64,000 bases of DNA from assembly GCF_017569225.1 (NCBI RefSeq), contig NZ_CP071868.1, forward strand, positions 3,968,001 through 4,032,000, in the 5' to 3' direction. The DNA is from Pengzhenrongella sicca (GTDB lineage: Bacteria > Actinomycetota > Actinomycetes > Actinomycetales > Cellulomonadaceae). The translations under genes were made by a program, and so were the position numbers. Below, one piece after another: positions 16,704 to 24,936 of the stretch (its first letter is position 1; the number at the start of each line of letters is the position of its first letter). The notes beneath the pieces are model-generated. The model did not search any database, was not told where the DNA came from, and saw only the letters and a list, made by a program, of their open reading frames with translations.

Positions 16704-18062
16704 TCAGCCCTCCTGCTCCTGCAGCGCGGCGTCGACCTCGGCAGCGGCGGTCGCGAGCGCGTCGGCAGGGCTCACGCGGCCGAACAGCGCCTCGCTGACG
16801 TTCGCGTCGATCTGATCGCGCATGCCCACCCAACCGACCACGTTCGGGTTGGGGATCAGCGACGGCGTCGCGGCCACGAACGACTTGATCACCGCATCAC
16901 CCGCGACGTACTCGCTGCTCGTGGCGGAGGCGTGCACGGGGACGGCGCCGATGCCCTCGGTGTACTGCGCCGCGACCTCCGGCTCGAGCAGGTAGGAGAT
17001 GAAGTCCCACGCGGCGTCCTTGGCCGCGGAGTCCGAGTTGATCATCAGGCCGGGGCCCGCGCCACCGAACATCGCGGGCTCCTCGGAGTCCTCGAACCGC
17101 AACGGGGCCATGACGCGCAGGTCCTTGTCGGGGGCGGCCTCGAACGCCTGCCGCATGGTCGGCGCCGTGAGCATCGCCATGGCTGCGCCACCGGTGACGA
17201 GCGGCGACTGCGCGGGCGGCAGGTTGACGTAGTCCTCCGCGAGCATCGAGGCGACGGGCTCGTCGCCGGTGTACAGCCCGGCGAAGTACTCGAGCGCCTC
17301 CAGCCCCTCGGGCGAGTCGAAGGCCGCCGCGCCGTCGTCGACGAGCGATCCGCCGGCGCCGACGAGGAGGTTGGCGAAGCTCTGCTCGGCGCCGATCGCG
17401 TTGGTCGGCAGGAGGATGCCGGCCCGCTGGACCGTTCCGCCGTCGCGAACCGTGAGCGCCTCGGCTGCCACCCGCAGCTCCTCCCACGTCTGCGGCGGGT
17501 CGTCAGGATCCAGGCCCGCGGCGACGAACGCGTCGGCGTCGTAGGCGACGAGGTAGCCCTGCACGGACAGCGGCACGAGGTACTGCGTCCCGTCGACCTG
17601 ACCGCCGGGCAGTGCGGCCGACACGTCCGCCAGCACCGCCGGGTCCAGGCCCTCGAGATAGGGGGCGAGGTCCTCGACGCGGTCGTTCGCGACGAAGTCG
17701 GCGACCGCCGCCGGCCCGTGGCCGAACACGTCGGGCGCGGTGCCGGCGGCGAACGCCGCGTTGAGCTTGGGCGACAGGTCTCCCCAGTCGACGAACGTCA
17801 CCTCGACCTCGACGCCGTTCTCCGCCTCGAAGGCCGGCACGATCACGCCGTTCACTAGGTCGATCTCGGCCTGGTTGGCGCCGGGGAACCACACACTGAT
17901 GGACGACGCCGCGGCCGGGGTTCCGTCCGCGTCGTCGACCGGATCGCTCGCACCCCCGGAGAGTCCGCACGCGCCGAGCAGCAGGACGCTCGTCGTGAGC
18001 CCGGTGAGGGTGGCGAACCTACCGAGCGGGGAGGTCCGATGTGTTGCAGCGAAGCTCTTCAT
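16704..18062 (-). CDS. ABC sugar-binding lipoprotein
   Basis: A 452-residue extracytoplasmic solute-binding protein of family 1. A signal peptide ends in a lipobox LLGAC (about residues 28-32), so it is anchored to the outer face of the membrane. WGDLSPKLNAAFAAGTAPDVF and the later PALINS-like pocket region are typical of oligosaccharide-binding proteins. AGGAAGG precedes the ATG by 8 nt. The 61-bp upstream region contains CGTATTAG (18084-18091), matching an octamer upstream of the neighbouring lacI. Ligand inferred as beta-mannoside from the GH2 gene. Confidence 0.9.
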   Translation of the reverse strand: MKSFAATHRTSPLGRFATLTGLTTSVLLLGACGLSGGASDPVDDADGTPAAASSISVWFPGANQAEIDLVNGVIVPAFEAENGVEVEVTFVDWGDLSPKLNAAFAAGTAPDVFGHGPAAVADFVANDRVEDLAPYLEGLDPAVLADVSAALPGGQVDGTQYLVPLSVQGYLVAYDADAFVAAGLDPDDPPQTWEELRVAAEALTVRDGGTVQRAGILLPTNAIGAEQSFANLLVGAGGSLVDDGAAAFDSPEGLEALEYFAGLYTGDEPVASMLAEDYVNLPPAQSPLVTGGAAMAMLTAPTMRQAFEAAPDKDLRVMAPLRFEDSEEPAMFGGAGPGLMINSDSAAKDAAWDFISYLLEPEVAAQYTEGIGAVPVHASATSSEYVAGDAVIKSFVAATPSLIPNPNVVGWVGMRDQIDANVSEALFGRVSPADALATAAAEVDAALQEQEG

Positions 18063-18083
18063 CGAGATACTGCCTTCCTGTTT

Positions 18084-18091
18084 CGTATTAG
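18084..18091. promoter_or_regulatory. Candidate LacI operator half upstream of the ABC operon
   Basis: CGTATTAG here is the reverse complement of CTAATACG at 19235-19242 upstream of the LacI gene. It lies in the short leader of the binding-protein gene, a natural place for repression. Confidence 0.45.
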
Positions 18092-18123
18092 CAACTGACT
18101 GGGTGACGCCGAGGCACGTTCGC

Positions 18124-19194
18124 CTACGAGAGGGGTGTGGCCGCTTCGCTACGAGGCCGCGGCGACGCGGGCCTCGCCTCGGCGATGCTCACCAGGTCGA
18201 GCGGACCGCACGCGAGGACCGCGGACCGGGGTGTGCGGTCCGGGTCGTCGAGGAGCTCGAGCAGGAGCTCGATGGCGCGGGCGCCCATCTCGCGGCGCGG
18301 GATCGCCAGCCGGCTCCAGGGCATCGGGTTGTCCGCGTGGTCGAGCGCCACGATCGTCAGCTCGCTCGGGATCGTGAGCCCGGCGGCCTCGGCCGCGGTT
18401 GCGAGCGCGCGGCCGAGCTCGGGGCTCTCCACGAGAAGCGCCGTGATGCCCGCGCCCACCATCGCCCGCAGGCGCGGGGCGTCGAGCGACTCCGGCGGGT
18501 CGACGACGTCGATGGTCCCGTGGAGCGCCAGCGCCTGGACCCCCGCCGAGAAGCCGCTCCGGCGCTCGAGCAGGGGCCCGAAGGCGTTCGCGCCGGCGAG
18601 GTAGGCGACCCGTTCGTGCCCGGCCGCGGCGACCGCGTCCAGCACGGAGCGGACCCCGCCCGCATACTCGGCGGTGACGAACGACAGGTTGACGCCGGGG
18701 ATCTCGCGGCGGCCCACGTAGACGAACGGGTAGCCCTCGGCCGCGAGCCGCGCGATCTCCTCGTTGCTCTGCTGGCTCCCCAGGATCACCGCGCCGTCGG
18801 CAAGGTTGAGCCGGTTGCCCGAACGCGTGTAGATGGATCGCGTGCCGTCGGCGCTCTGGGTCGAGGCGAAGAGGATGAGGTCCTGCCGGGCCCGGACCGC
18901 GGCCTGCTCGATGCCGACGAGGAACTCGTGGTAATAGTCGTCGACGGCGACCGGGAACACCGACTCGTAGGTGTGCACGCCGAGCAGACCGCTCCGGCCC
19001 CCCCGCAGGGATCGACCGGCCACGCTCGGCACGTAGCTGACCTCGAGCATCGCCGCGCGCACGCGGTCCTGGGTCGTCGCGGCCAGGTGGTACTGGTCGG
19101 CCTTGCCGTTGACGACCATCGAGACGGCGGCCTGCGAGACGCCAGCGAGCCGCGCGATGTCGCGCTGGCTCGGCTTGCGTCCCTTGGTCGGCAT
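18124..19194 (-). CDS. LacI-family transcriptional regulator
   Basis: A 356-residue repressor with an N-terminal LacI HTH (QRDIARLAGVSQAAVSMVVN, about residues 9-30) and hinge (VRAAMLEVSYVPSVAGRSLR). A periplasmic-binding-protein-like sensor domain follows. The ATG at 19194 is preferred because AGGGA lies about 7 nt upstream; an ATG at 19200 is nearly equal. It precedes the ABC-oxidoreductase-GH2 genes on the same strand, separated by 61 bp. Shared CTAATACG octamers suggest it controls both itself and the operon. Confidence 0.9.
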   Translation of the reverse strand: MPTKGRKPSQRDIARLAGVSQAAVSMVVNGKADQYHLAATTQDRVRAAMLEVSYVPSVAGRSLRGGRSGLLGVHTYESVFPVAVDDYYHEFLVGIEQAAVRARQDLILFASTQSADGTRSIYTRSGNRLNLADGAVILGSQQSNEEIARLAAEGYPFVYVGRREIPGVNLSFVTAEYAGGVRSVLDAVAAAGHERVAYLAGANAFGPLLERRSGFSAGVQALALHGTIDVVDPPESLDAPRLRAMVGAGITALLVESPELGRALATAAEAAGLTIPSELTIVALDHADNPMPWSRLAIPRREMGARAIELLLELLDDPDRTPRSAVLACGPLDLVSIAEARPASPRPRSEAATPLS

Positions 19195-19230
19195 CAGCAT
19201 CCCTGTCGTCGCGTCGTTGCTCGTGCAGTG

Positions 19231-19246
19231 GCTACTAATACGTAGC
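19231..19246. promoter_or_regulatory. Candidate LacI autoregulatory operator
   Basis: GCTAC-taatac-GTAGC is a 5+6+5 inverted repeat 37 bp upstream of the lacI start and includes CTAATACG (19235-19242), shared with the ABC operon leader. Confidence 0.5.
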
Positions 19247-19293
19247 AGCACCGAGAGTAAGCCCGTCGGCAGCCAGCCGTCAACCCCTAGGGC

Positions 19294-19311
19294 GGGCGGC
19301 GGGTGAACCTG
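19294..19311 (+). repeat. Dispersed 18-bp repeat, copy 1
   Basis: GGGCGGCGGGTGAACCTG occurs identically at 63822-63839. Both copies lie in intergenic DNA, are followed shortly by CGACG, and have a CCCTAG-type hexamer nearby. Confidence 0.6.
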
Positions 19312-19322
19312 GCCGACGAACG

Positions 19323-19370
19323 AGTGACGGGAGTGACGGCTGGTGCACCTGTGCCGTCACTCCCGTCACT
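19323..19370 (-). terminator. Long hairpin downstream of kdgK
   Basis: AGTGACGGGAGTGACGGC (19323-19340) pairs perfectly over 18 bp with 19353-19370 around a 12-nt loop. On the minus strand it lies 68 bp past the kdgK stop, so it probably ends the uronate transcript before the lacI promoter. Confidence 0.6.
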
Positions 19371-19438
19371 GCCTCCCCCGCGTGCCCCGCGCGTCGCTGC
19401 TGTTCGTGCTGGTGGTACGGACGCTGGTGGTGGTGGTG

Positions 19439-20551
19439 TTAGCGGTCGACGCGGGCGCCGCCGCCGCCGGCGAGCTTGAGGACCTCGGCCTTGGTGACCA
19501 TGGTCGTGTCGCCGGGGGTGGTCATCGCCAGGGCGCCGTGCGCGGCGCCGTACTCGACGGCGGTCTGCAGCGGTTCGCCCTCGAGCAGGCCGTAGATCAG
19601 GCCGGACGCGAACGAGTCGCCGCCCCCGACGCGGTCGAGGATCTCGAGCCGCTCGCGGTGGGTGGCCTGCACGACGCCGGTCGCGGGGGACCACGCGATC
19701 GCGCCCCAGTCGTTCACGGACGCCGACCGGACGGTACGCATCGTGGTGCCGATGACCTTGAAGTTCGGATACGCGGCCGCGGCCGTGGTGATCATCGCCG
19801 CGAACTTGTCGACCTCGAGCTCGGCGAGGGACGCGTCCCCGCCCTCGACCTCGAACCCGAGCGAGGCGGTGAAGTCCTCCTCGTTGCCGATCATCACGTC
19901 GATGTACTTCGCGATCTCCTTGTTCACCGCCTGCGCTTTGTCCAGCCCGCCGATGGCCTTCCACAGCGACGGCCGGTAGTTCAGGTCGTAGGACACGATC
20001 GTGCCGTACTTCTTCGCGGCCGTGACGGCCTCCACGACCGTCTCGGCCGCCGACTCCGACAACGCGGCGAAGATGCCACCGGTGTGCAACCAGCGCACTC
20101 CGAGCTCGCCGAACAGGTGATCCCAGTCCACGTCGCCCGGCTTGAGCTGCGAGACCGCGGTGTTGCCCCGGTCGGACACCCCGACCGCGCCGCGGACCCC
20201 GAAGCCGCGCTCGGTGAAGTTCAACCCGTTGCGCACCCCGCGCCCGATGCCGTCGTAGGGAACCCACTGGATGAACGAGGTGTCCAGACCGCCGGTAAGG
20301 ATGAAGTCCTCGACCAGGCGCCCGATCTCGTTGTCCGCCAGCGCCGTCACGACCGCTCCGCGCAGCCCGAACGCGCGCCGCAGCCCGCGGGCGACGTTGT
20401 ACTCCCCGCCGCCCTCCCACGCCCGGAACGACCGAGCGGTGCGGATACGACCCTCGCCCGGGTCCAGGCGCAGCATGACCTCACCGAGCGAGACCGCGTC
20501 GTAGCGGCACTCGGCGGCGGGCCGGATGTCCAGGCCGTTGCTCACCGTCAT
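19439..20551 (-). CDS. kdgK: PfkB-family 2-keto-3-deoxygluconate kinase
   Basis: A 370-residue ribokinase-fold kinase, predicted to phosphorylate 2-dehydro-3-deoxygluconate to KDPG. The C-terminal PfkB signature with catalytic Asp is DRVGGGDSFASGLIYGLLEG; the N-terminal GGGEYNVARGL is the substrate-side Gly motif. The length is slightly more than the usual 310-340 residues. The ATG at 20551 has GGGGAAG upstream and lies 2 bp after the aldolase gene stop. Kinase and aldolase catalyse consecutive steps, which supports the substrate call. It ends the uronate row. Confidence 0.87.
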   Translation of the reverse strand: MTVSNGLDIRPAAECRYDAVSLGEVMLRLDPGEGRIRTARSFRAWEGGGEYNVARGLRRAFGLRGAVVTALADNEIGRLVEDFILTGGLDTSFIQWVPYDGIGRGVRNGLNFTERGFGVRGAVGVSDRGNTAVSQLKPGDVDWDHLFGELGVRWLHTGGIFAALSESAAETVVEAVTAAKKYGTIVSYDLNYRPSLWKAIGGLDKAQAVNKEIAKYIDVMIGNEEDFTASLGFEVEGGDASLAELEVDKFAAMITTAAAAYPNFKVIGTTMRTVRSASVNDWGAIAWSPATGVVQATHRERLEILDRVGGGDSFASGLIYGLLEGEPLQTAVEYGAAHGALAMTTPGDTTMVTKAEVLKLAGGGGARVDR

Positions 20552-20553
20552 GG

Positions 20554-21204
20554 TCACTTCCCCGCAGTCAGCGACGCGGCGAGCGCGACGGCCTCGAGGG
20601 TCAGCGCGGTGATGCCCGCGAAGTTCCCCGCCGTGACCAGGTCGCGCGGGCACATCCACGACCCGCCCACGGCGGCCACGTTCGCCAGCGCGAGGTAGTC
20701 CGCGAGGTTCTTCGGCCCGACACCGCCGGTGGGCACGAACGACACCTGACCGAACGGCGCGGCGAGCGCCTTGATCGCCGCTGCGCCGCCCGAGGTCCCG
20801 GCCGGGAAGAACTTCACCGTGGTCAGCCCGAGCTCGAGCGCCGCCTGGATCTCCGTCGCGGTCACCGCGCCAGCCAGCGCCAGCACCCCGTGCTCCTGGC
20901 AACGCTCGACCACCGCGCGCGAGAGCCCGGGAGAGACGATGTAGTTCGCCCCGGCCTCGACGGCCTGGTCGACCTGCTCCGCGGTCAGCACCGTACCGGC
21001 ACCCACGAGGATGTCCCCCCGCGCCGACATCGCCTTGATCGAGTCCCGCGCCGCAGCCGTGCGGAACGTGACCTCGGCCACCGGCAACCCGCCGGCGACC
21101 AGCGCACCAGCCAGGGAATCGGCGTCGGCGGCGTCGTCGAGCACGACAACGGGAACAAGGCGCGCAGCGCGCAAAGAAGCAAGGACGTCCATGAGGTAAT
21201 CCAT
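20554..21204 (-). CDS. eda: KDPG aldolase (2-keto-3-deoxy-6-phosphogluconate aldolase)
   Basis: A 216-residue class I aldolase that splits KDPG into pyruvate and glyceraldehyde-3-phosphate. The Schiff-base Lys is in TTVKFFPAGTSGG; the Glu of VAEVTFRT and FVPTGGVGPKNLADYL (phosphate-binding) are present. Either ATG 21204 or ATG 21192 could start the protein; neither has a strong Shine-Dalgarno, and the first is given. The gene lies 54 bp after the SDR gene stop and is followed by kdgK. Confidence 0.92.
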   Translation of the reverse strand: MDYLMDVLASLRAARLVPVVVLDDAADADSLAGALVAGGLPVAEVTFRTAAARDSIKAMSARGDILVGAGTVLTAEQVDQAVEAGANYIVSPGLSRAVVERCQEHGVLALAGAVTATEIQAALELGLTTVKFFPAGTSGGAAAIKALAAPFGQVSFVPTGGVGPKNLADYLALANVAAVGGSWMCPRDLVTAGNFAGITALTLEAVALAASLTAGK

Positions 21205-21258
21205 TTCACTAGGAGGAAAGGTGAATCGAGTGCACGGGTCGGGTGATGCGCGTCGGGG

Positions 21259-22014
21259 TTAGCGGGCGAGCCAGCCGCCGTCGACGGCGAGGACCTGGCC
21301 GTGGACGTAGGTGGCGGCGGGTGAGGCGAGGAAGACGACGACGTTGCCGATGTCGTCGGGCTGGCCCCAGCGGCCGGCGGGGATGCGGACGGAGAGCTGT
21401 TCCATCCGGGCCGGGTCGGCGAGCAGGGCGGTGTTCATCTCGGTGGCCATGTAGCCGGGGGCGACGGCGTTGACGTTGACGCCCTTGCTGGACCACTCGT
21501 TGCAGAGCGCCTTGGTGAGCTGGGCGACGGCGCCCTTGCTCGCGGCGTAGGCGGGCACGGTCAGACCACCCTGGAACGACAGCAGGGAGGCGAGGTTGAC
21601 GATCTTGCCCTCGCCGCGTTCGAGCATCGGCCGGCCGAACAGCTGGCAGAGCTGGAACACCGCGCGCACGTTGATGTCCAGGACGCGGTCCCAGGCCTCG
21701 AGGGGGAAGTCGACGGCGGGATAACGGTCCTGGGTGCCGGCGTTGTTGACGAGGATGTCGACCTGGTGGTCGGCGAGCACGTGCGCGGCGGTGACCGCGA
21801 TCGCGTCGGAGTCGGCCAGGTCGAGGGTCGCGAAGTGCACGCGGCGCCCGAGGGAGGCGCCGTAGGCGACGAGGTCGTCCGGGACGGCGTTGCGGCCGAG
21901 CACGACGACGTCGGCGCCCGCGACGAGCAGGGCCTCGGTGATGCCGCGGCCCAGGCCGCGGCCGCCGCCGGTGACGGCGGCGGTCTTGCCGGTCAGATCG
22001 AACGGGGCGCTCAT
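21259..22014 (-). CDS. SDR-family oxidoreductase, KduD-like
   Basis: A 251-residue short-chain dehydrogenase. The nucleotide-binding TGGGRGLG (about residues 15-22), NNAGT, catalytic Ser (SLLSFQGG) and Y-x3-K (YAASK) are all present, and the C-terminus reads VDGGWLAR, typical of 2-dehydro-3-deoxygluconate 5-dehydrogenases. A second, more KduD-like paralogue is at 24084. Having two suggests parallel substrates, for example a gluconate 5-dehydrogenase or deoxy-hexulose uronate reductase activity here. Its ATG overlaps the ADH stop (ATGA). Confidence 0.8.
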   Translation of the reverse strand: MSAPFDLTGKTAAVTGGGRGLGRGITEALLVAGADVVVLGRNAVPDDLVAYGASLGRRVHFATLDLADSDAIAVTAAHVLADHQVDILVNNAGTQDRYPAVDFPLEAWDRVLDINVRAVFQLCQLFGRPMLERGEGKIVNLASLLSFQGGLTVPAYAASKGAVAQLTKALCNEWSSKGVNVNAVAPGYMATEMNTALLADPARMEQLSVRIPAGRWGQPDDIGNVVVFLASPAATYVHGQVLAVDGGWLAR

Positions 22015-23045
22015 GCGTCGGCCTTTCCAGGAAGCGGGGTGAGCAGGACCTTCAGGCAGTCCTGGCCGGAGGTGGCGGCGTCGAACGCGGCGCTGACGTC
22101 GGCGAGGTCGAACGCCTTGGTCGGGAACGCCGCCAGGTGCAGGGCGTCGGTCGCGATCAGGTCGATCGCGGCCGTGACGTCGGCGGTCGTGTACACGCGC
22201 ACGCCGATGACGGTCTGCTCCTTGAAGCAGATCGCTTGCAGGTCGATCGGGGTGGGCTGCTTGTAGACGCCGACGACCACGATGCGCCCGCGCACGCGGG
22301 TGGTCGCGGCGAGCTCGGCGGCGACGGTGGGGTGGGCCGCGGAGTCGAACGTGGTGTCCGCGCCCTCGCCGCCGGTCAGCGGCGCGAGGGTCGCGGCCAT
22401 CGTCGAGTCCGGGGCGACCACGGTGAAGCCGAGGCCGGCCGCGACCTCGCGGCGCCACGCGGACGGCTCGGTGATCACGACGTGCTTCGCGCCGGCGTGC
22501 CGGGCGACCAGCGCGGTCAGGACCCCGATCGGGCCCGCGCCGTAGACCGCGACGGTGTCACCGGCCGCCATGCCGGACAGGTCCACGGCGTGCACCGCGA
22601 CCGCGAGCGGCTCGGCGAGCGTCGCGGTGCGCGGGTCGACGCCGGCAGGCACCGCGTGCAGCACCTCGGGCGGCAGCGCGACGTACTGCGCCATCGCGCC
22701 GGCCGCGTCGATGCCGTACAGGCCCAGGTTGCGGCACACGTGGGTGAGACCGTCCAGGCAGGCCTTGCACTGCCCGCAGCTGATCAGGGGCTCGACGACC
22801 ACCAAGGTCCCGGCCGCGGGACCAGTCGCGCCGGCCACCTCGACCCAGCCCGACATCTCGTGACCCATGATCAGCGGCGCCGTGGCCCGAGGGTGCTTGC
22901 CGTGCAGGATCGACAGGTCGGTCCCGCAGATCCCGTTGTACGCGACCTTCACAAGCGCCCACCCGGCCGGCACCACCGGCACCGGCACCTGCCCAACCTC
23001 GACGTCATCCGCGGCCACCCACCGGGCGGCGGTCATCATGGTCAT
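22011..23045 (-). CDS. Zinc-dependent alcohol/polyol dehydrogenase (MDR family)
   Basis: A 344-residue medium-chain dehydrogenase. The catalytic zinc site is indicated by C in GICGTD and the GHEMSGWVE His-Glu pair. Structural-zinc cysteines appear in ISCGQCKACLDGLTHVC. The NAD(P) motif is YGAGPIG (about residues 170-176). Relatives act on threonine, sorbitol, butanediol or hexonates such as L-galactonate and L-gulonate; in this uronate island a hexonate is likely, but the substrate is not proven. ACAGGAGA lies 5 nt upstream of the ATG at 23045. The gene couples to the SDR downstream. Confidence 0.83.
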   Translation of the reverse strand: MTMMTAARWVAADDVEVGQVPVPVVPAGWALVKVAYNGICGTDLSILHGKHPRATAPLIMGHEMSGWVEVAGATGPAAGTLVVVEPLISCGQCKACLDGLTHVCRNLGLYGIDAAGAMAQYVALPPEVLHAVPAGVDPRTATLAEPLAVAVHAVDLSGMAAGDTVAVYGAGPIGVLTALVARHAGAKHVVITEPSAWRREVAAGLGFTVVAPDSTMAATLAPLTGGEGADTTFDSAAHPTVAAELAATTRVRGRIVVVGVYKQPTPIDLQAICFKEQTVIGVRVYTTADVTAAIDLIATDALHLAAFPTKAFDLADVSAAFDAATSGQDCLKVLLTPLPGKADA

Positions 23046-23046
23046 C

Positions 23047-24081
23047 TCAGTCTCCTGTCACAGCTGTTGACGGCGCGCAGGTGCTGTTGCGGCCGGGGGT
23101 GCCGAGCACCTCGGGGTTGACGATGTTGCGCGGGGCGCGGCCGGCGCACACCTCGAGGACGTTCTCGACGGTGCGGCGCTTGAGCTCGTCGTAGGACTCC
23201 TCTGTGTACCAGGCCAGGTGCGGCGTCAGCACGACCGAGTCGAAGGTCGTCAGGGGGTGCCCGGCGGCGAGCGGCTCGGACTCGTGCACGTCGATCGCGG
23301 CGCCGAGGATCGAGCCGGCGCGCAGGGCCTCGACGAGGGCGTCGCCGTCGACGACGCCGCCGCGGCTGGTGTTGACGAGGATCGCGTCGGTGCGCATGCG
23401 GGCGAGCTCGGCCGCGCCGATCATCCCGCGGGTCTCGTCGGTCAGCGGGGTGTGCAGCGAGATGACCTGGGAGCGTTCGAGCAGCTCGTCCAGGGTGACC
23501 GCGGCGAACCCGTGGAACACCTGGCCGGGCGTCGCCGCGACGTCGTAGGCGATGACCTCGTAGCCCAGGCCGGCGGCCTTGCGGGCGGTCGCCGTGCCGA
23601 TCAGGCCCAGACCGATGATCCCGAACACCCGGCCGCGGGTCTGGAACAGCGGCCGCACGGCAGCCAGGTCGAACGACCCGGCCCGGACCCCGCGGTCCAG
23701 CCGCGGGATCCCGCGCACCGCGGCCAAGGTCAGGCCGATCGCGTGGTCGGAGACGGACTCCGTGCCGTAGTCGGGCACGTTGCACACAGCGATTCCACGG
23801 GCGGTCGCCGCGGCGATGTCGACCGAGTCCACGCCGACGCCGTAGCGCCCGATCGCGCGCAAGCGCGGCAGGGCGTCCATCACCTCGGCAGTGATCTGCG
23901 CGTACTGCACGAGGATCGCGTCGGCGTCGGCCGCGTTCGCGATCAGCTCCGCAGCCGACCGCGACTGCGTGAGCACGAGCTCGGCGCCGGCGGGGTCGGT
24001 TAGGTCATGCTCGGGGGCGAACGAGTCGTGGTCGCACTCCGTGATGACGATTCTCGTCGTGGGCTCGGTCGGCATCGCCAT
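23047..24081 (-). CDS. D-isomer-specific 2-hydroxyacid dehydrogenase
   Basis: A 344-residue NAD-dependent dehydrogenase. The Rossmann motif reads FGIIGLGLIGTATARKA, the catalytic Arg is in LVNTSRGGVVD, the Glu in HESEPL, and the His in LTPHLAWYTEES. It resembles the C-terminal-binding-protein subgroup. The substrate in this cluster may be a 2-keto sugar acid or glyoxylate/hydroxypyruvate. Starts at ATG 24081 (or 24075), 2 bp after the SDR gene stop. Its last codons form the ribosome-binding site of the ADH gene. Confidence 0.82.
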   Translation of the reverse strand: MAMPTEPTTRIVITECDHDSFAPEHDLTDPAGAELVLTQSRSAAELIANAADADAILVQYAQITAEVMDALPRLRAIGRYGVGVDSVDIAAATARGIAVCNVPDYGTESVSDHAIGLTLAAVRGIPRLDRGVRAGSFDLAAVRPLFQTRGRVFGIIGLGLIGTATARKAAGLGYEVIAYDVAATPGQVFHGFAAVTLDELLERSQVISLHTPLTDETRGMIGAAELARMRTDAILVNTSRGGVVDGDALVEALRAGSILGAAIDVHESEPLAAGHPLTTFDSVVLTPHLAWYTEESYDELKRRTVENVLEVCAGRAPRNIVNPEVLGTPGRNSTCAPSTAVTGD

Positions 24082-24083
24082 GG

Positions 24084-24881
24084 TCAGCGGGCCAGCCATC
24101 CGCCATCGACGGGAAGGATGATGCCGTGCACGTAGTCGGCGGCGTGCGAGCACAGGAACAGCACGGCGCCGGCGATGTCGGACGCCTCGGCCCAGCGGCC
24201 GGCCGGGATGCGGTCGAGGATCGCCTTGCTGCGCTCGGCGTCCGCGCGCAGGTCCTTCGTGTTCGCGGTCGCGACGTAGCCGGGGGCCACGGCATTGACG
24301 TTGACGCCCTTGTCGGCCCACTCGTTGGCGAGCGCCTTGGTCAGGCCGGCGACGGCCGACTTCGAGGACGTGTAGCCGGGCACGTTGACGCCGCCCTGGA
24401 AGCTGAGCAGCGAGGCGGTGTTGACGATCTTGCCGCCGCCGCGGGTCATCATCGACTTGCCGACCTCGCGCGACAGGATGAACGTCGAGCGGAGGTTGAC
24501 GTCGACGACGTAGTCGAAGTCCTCGTCGGAGTGGATCGCGGCGGGCGCGCGACGGATGGTGCCGCCGTTGTTGATGAGGATGTCGACGTCCAGGGCGGCG
24601 AGCGTCGCGGCCAGCTCGGTGACCTGCTCGCGCACGGCGAAGTCGGCGAGCAGCGGCGTGAACTTCCGGCCGAGCGACTCGATCGCGGTGCGCGCGGCGC
24701 TCTCGCCCATCGGCATGTCGAAGCTGACGCCGATGATGTCTGCGCCCGCGCGGGCGAGGGACTCGGCGATCGCGAGGCCGATGCCCTGGCTCGCGCCGGT
24801 GACGACCGCGATCTTGCCCTCGAGGCTGAACAGGCTCTCGGCGTAGCTGGCCGGGGTGCTGGCGATGGTGGCATTCGTCAT
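24084..24881 (-). CDS. kduD: 2-dehydro-3-deoxy-D-gluconate 5-dehydrogenase
   Basis: A 265-residue SDR. The cofactor loop TGASQGIGLAIAESLA, NNGG, Ser in NTASLLSF, and Y-x3-K in YTSSKSAVAG are intact. DLRADAERSKAILDRIPAGRW and the terminal VDGGWLAR are typical of KduD. It interconverts 3-deoxy-D-glycero-2,5-hexodiulosonate (the KduI product) and 2-keto-3-deoxygluconate. GAGAAGGAG lies 8 nt before the ATG. It follows the IclR gene by 55 bp and starts the dense metabolic block 24881-19439. Ordering with kduI, kdgK and eda supports the call. Confidence 0.88.
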   Translation of the reverse strand: MTNATIASTPASYAESLFSLEGKIAVVTGASQGIGLAIAESLARAGADIIGVSFDMPMGESAARTAIESLGRKFTPLLADFAVREQVTELAATLAALDVDILINNGGTIRRAPAAIHSDEDFDYVVDVNLRSTFILSREVGKSMMTRGGGKIVNTASLLSFQGGVNVPGYTSSKSAVAGLTKALANEWADKGVNVNAVAPGYVATANTKDLRADAERSKAILDRIPAGRWAEASDIAGAVLFLCSHAADYVHGIILPVDGGWLAR

Positions 24882-24936
24882 GGGGTGATGCTCCTTCTCG
24901 GTCGTGCGGGACGGGCGGTGGTGCGTGCTCGTGGTG

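Noticed and set aside
21213-21218. AGGAGG on the plus strand near eda
   Set aside because: It resembles a ribosome-binding site but opens only a 13-codon frame (GTG at 21222) with no similarity. For eda on the minus strand it is CCTCCT and cannot act.
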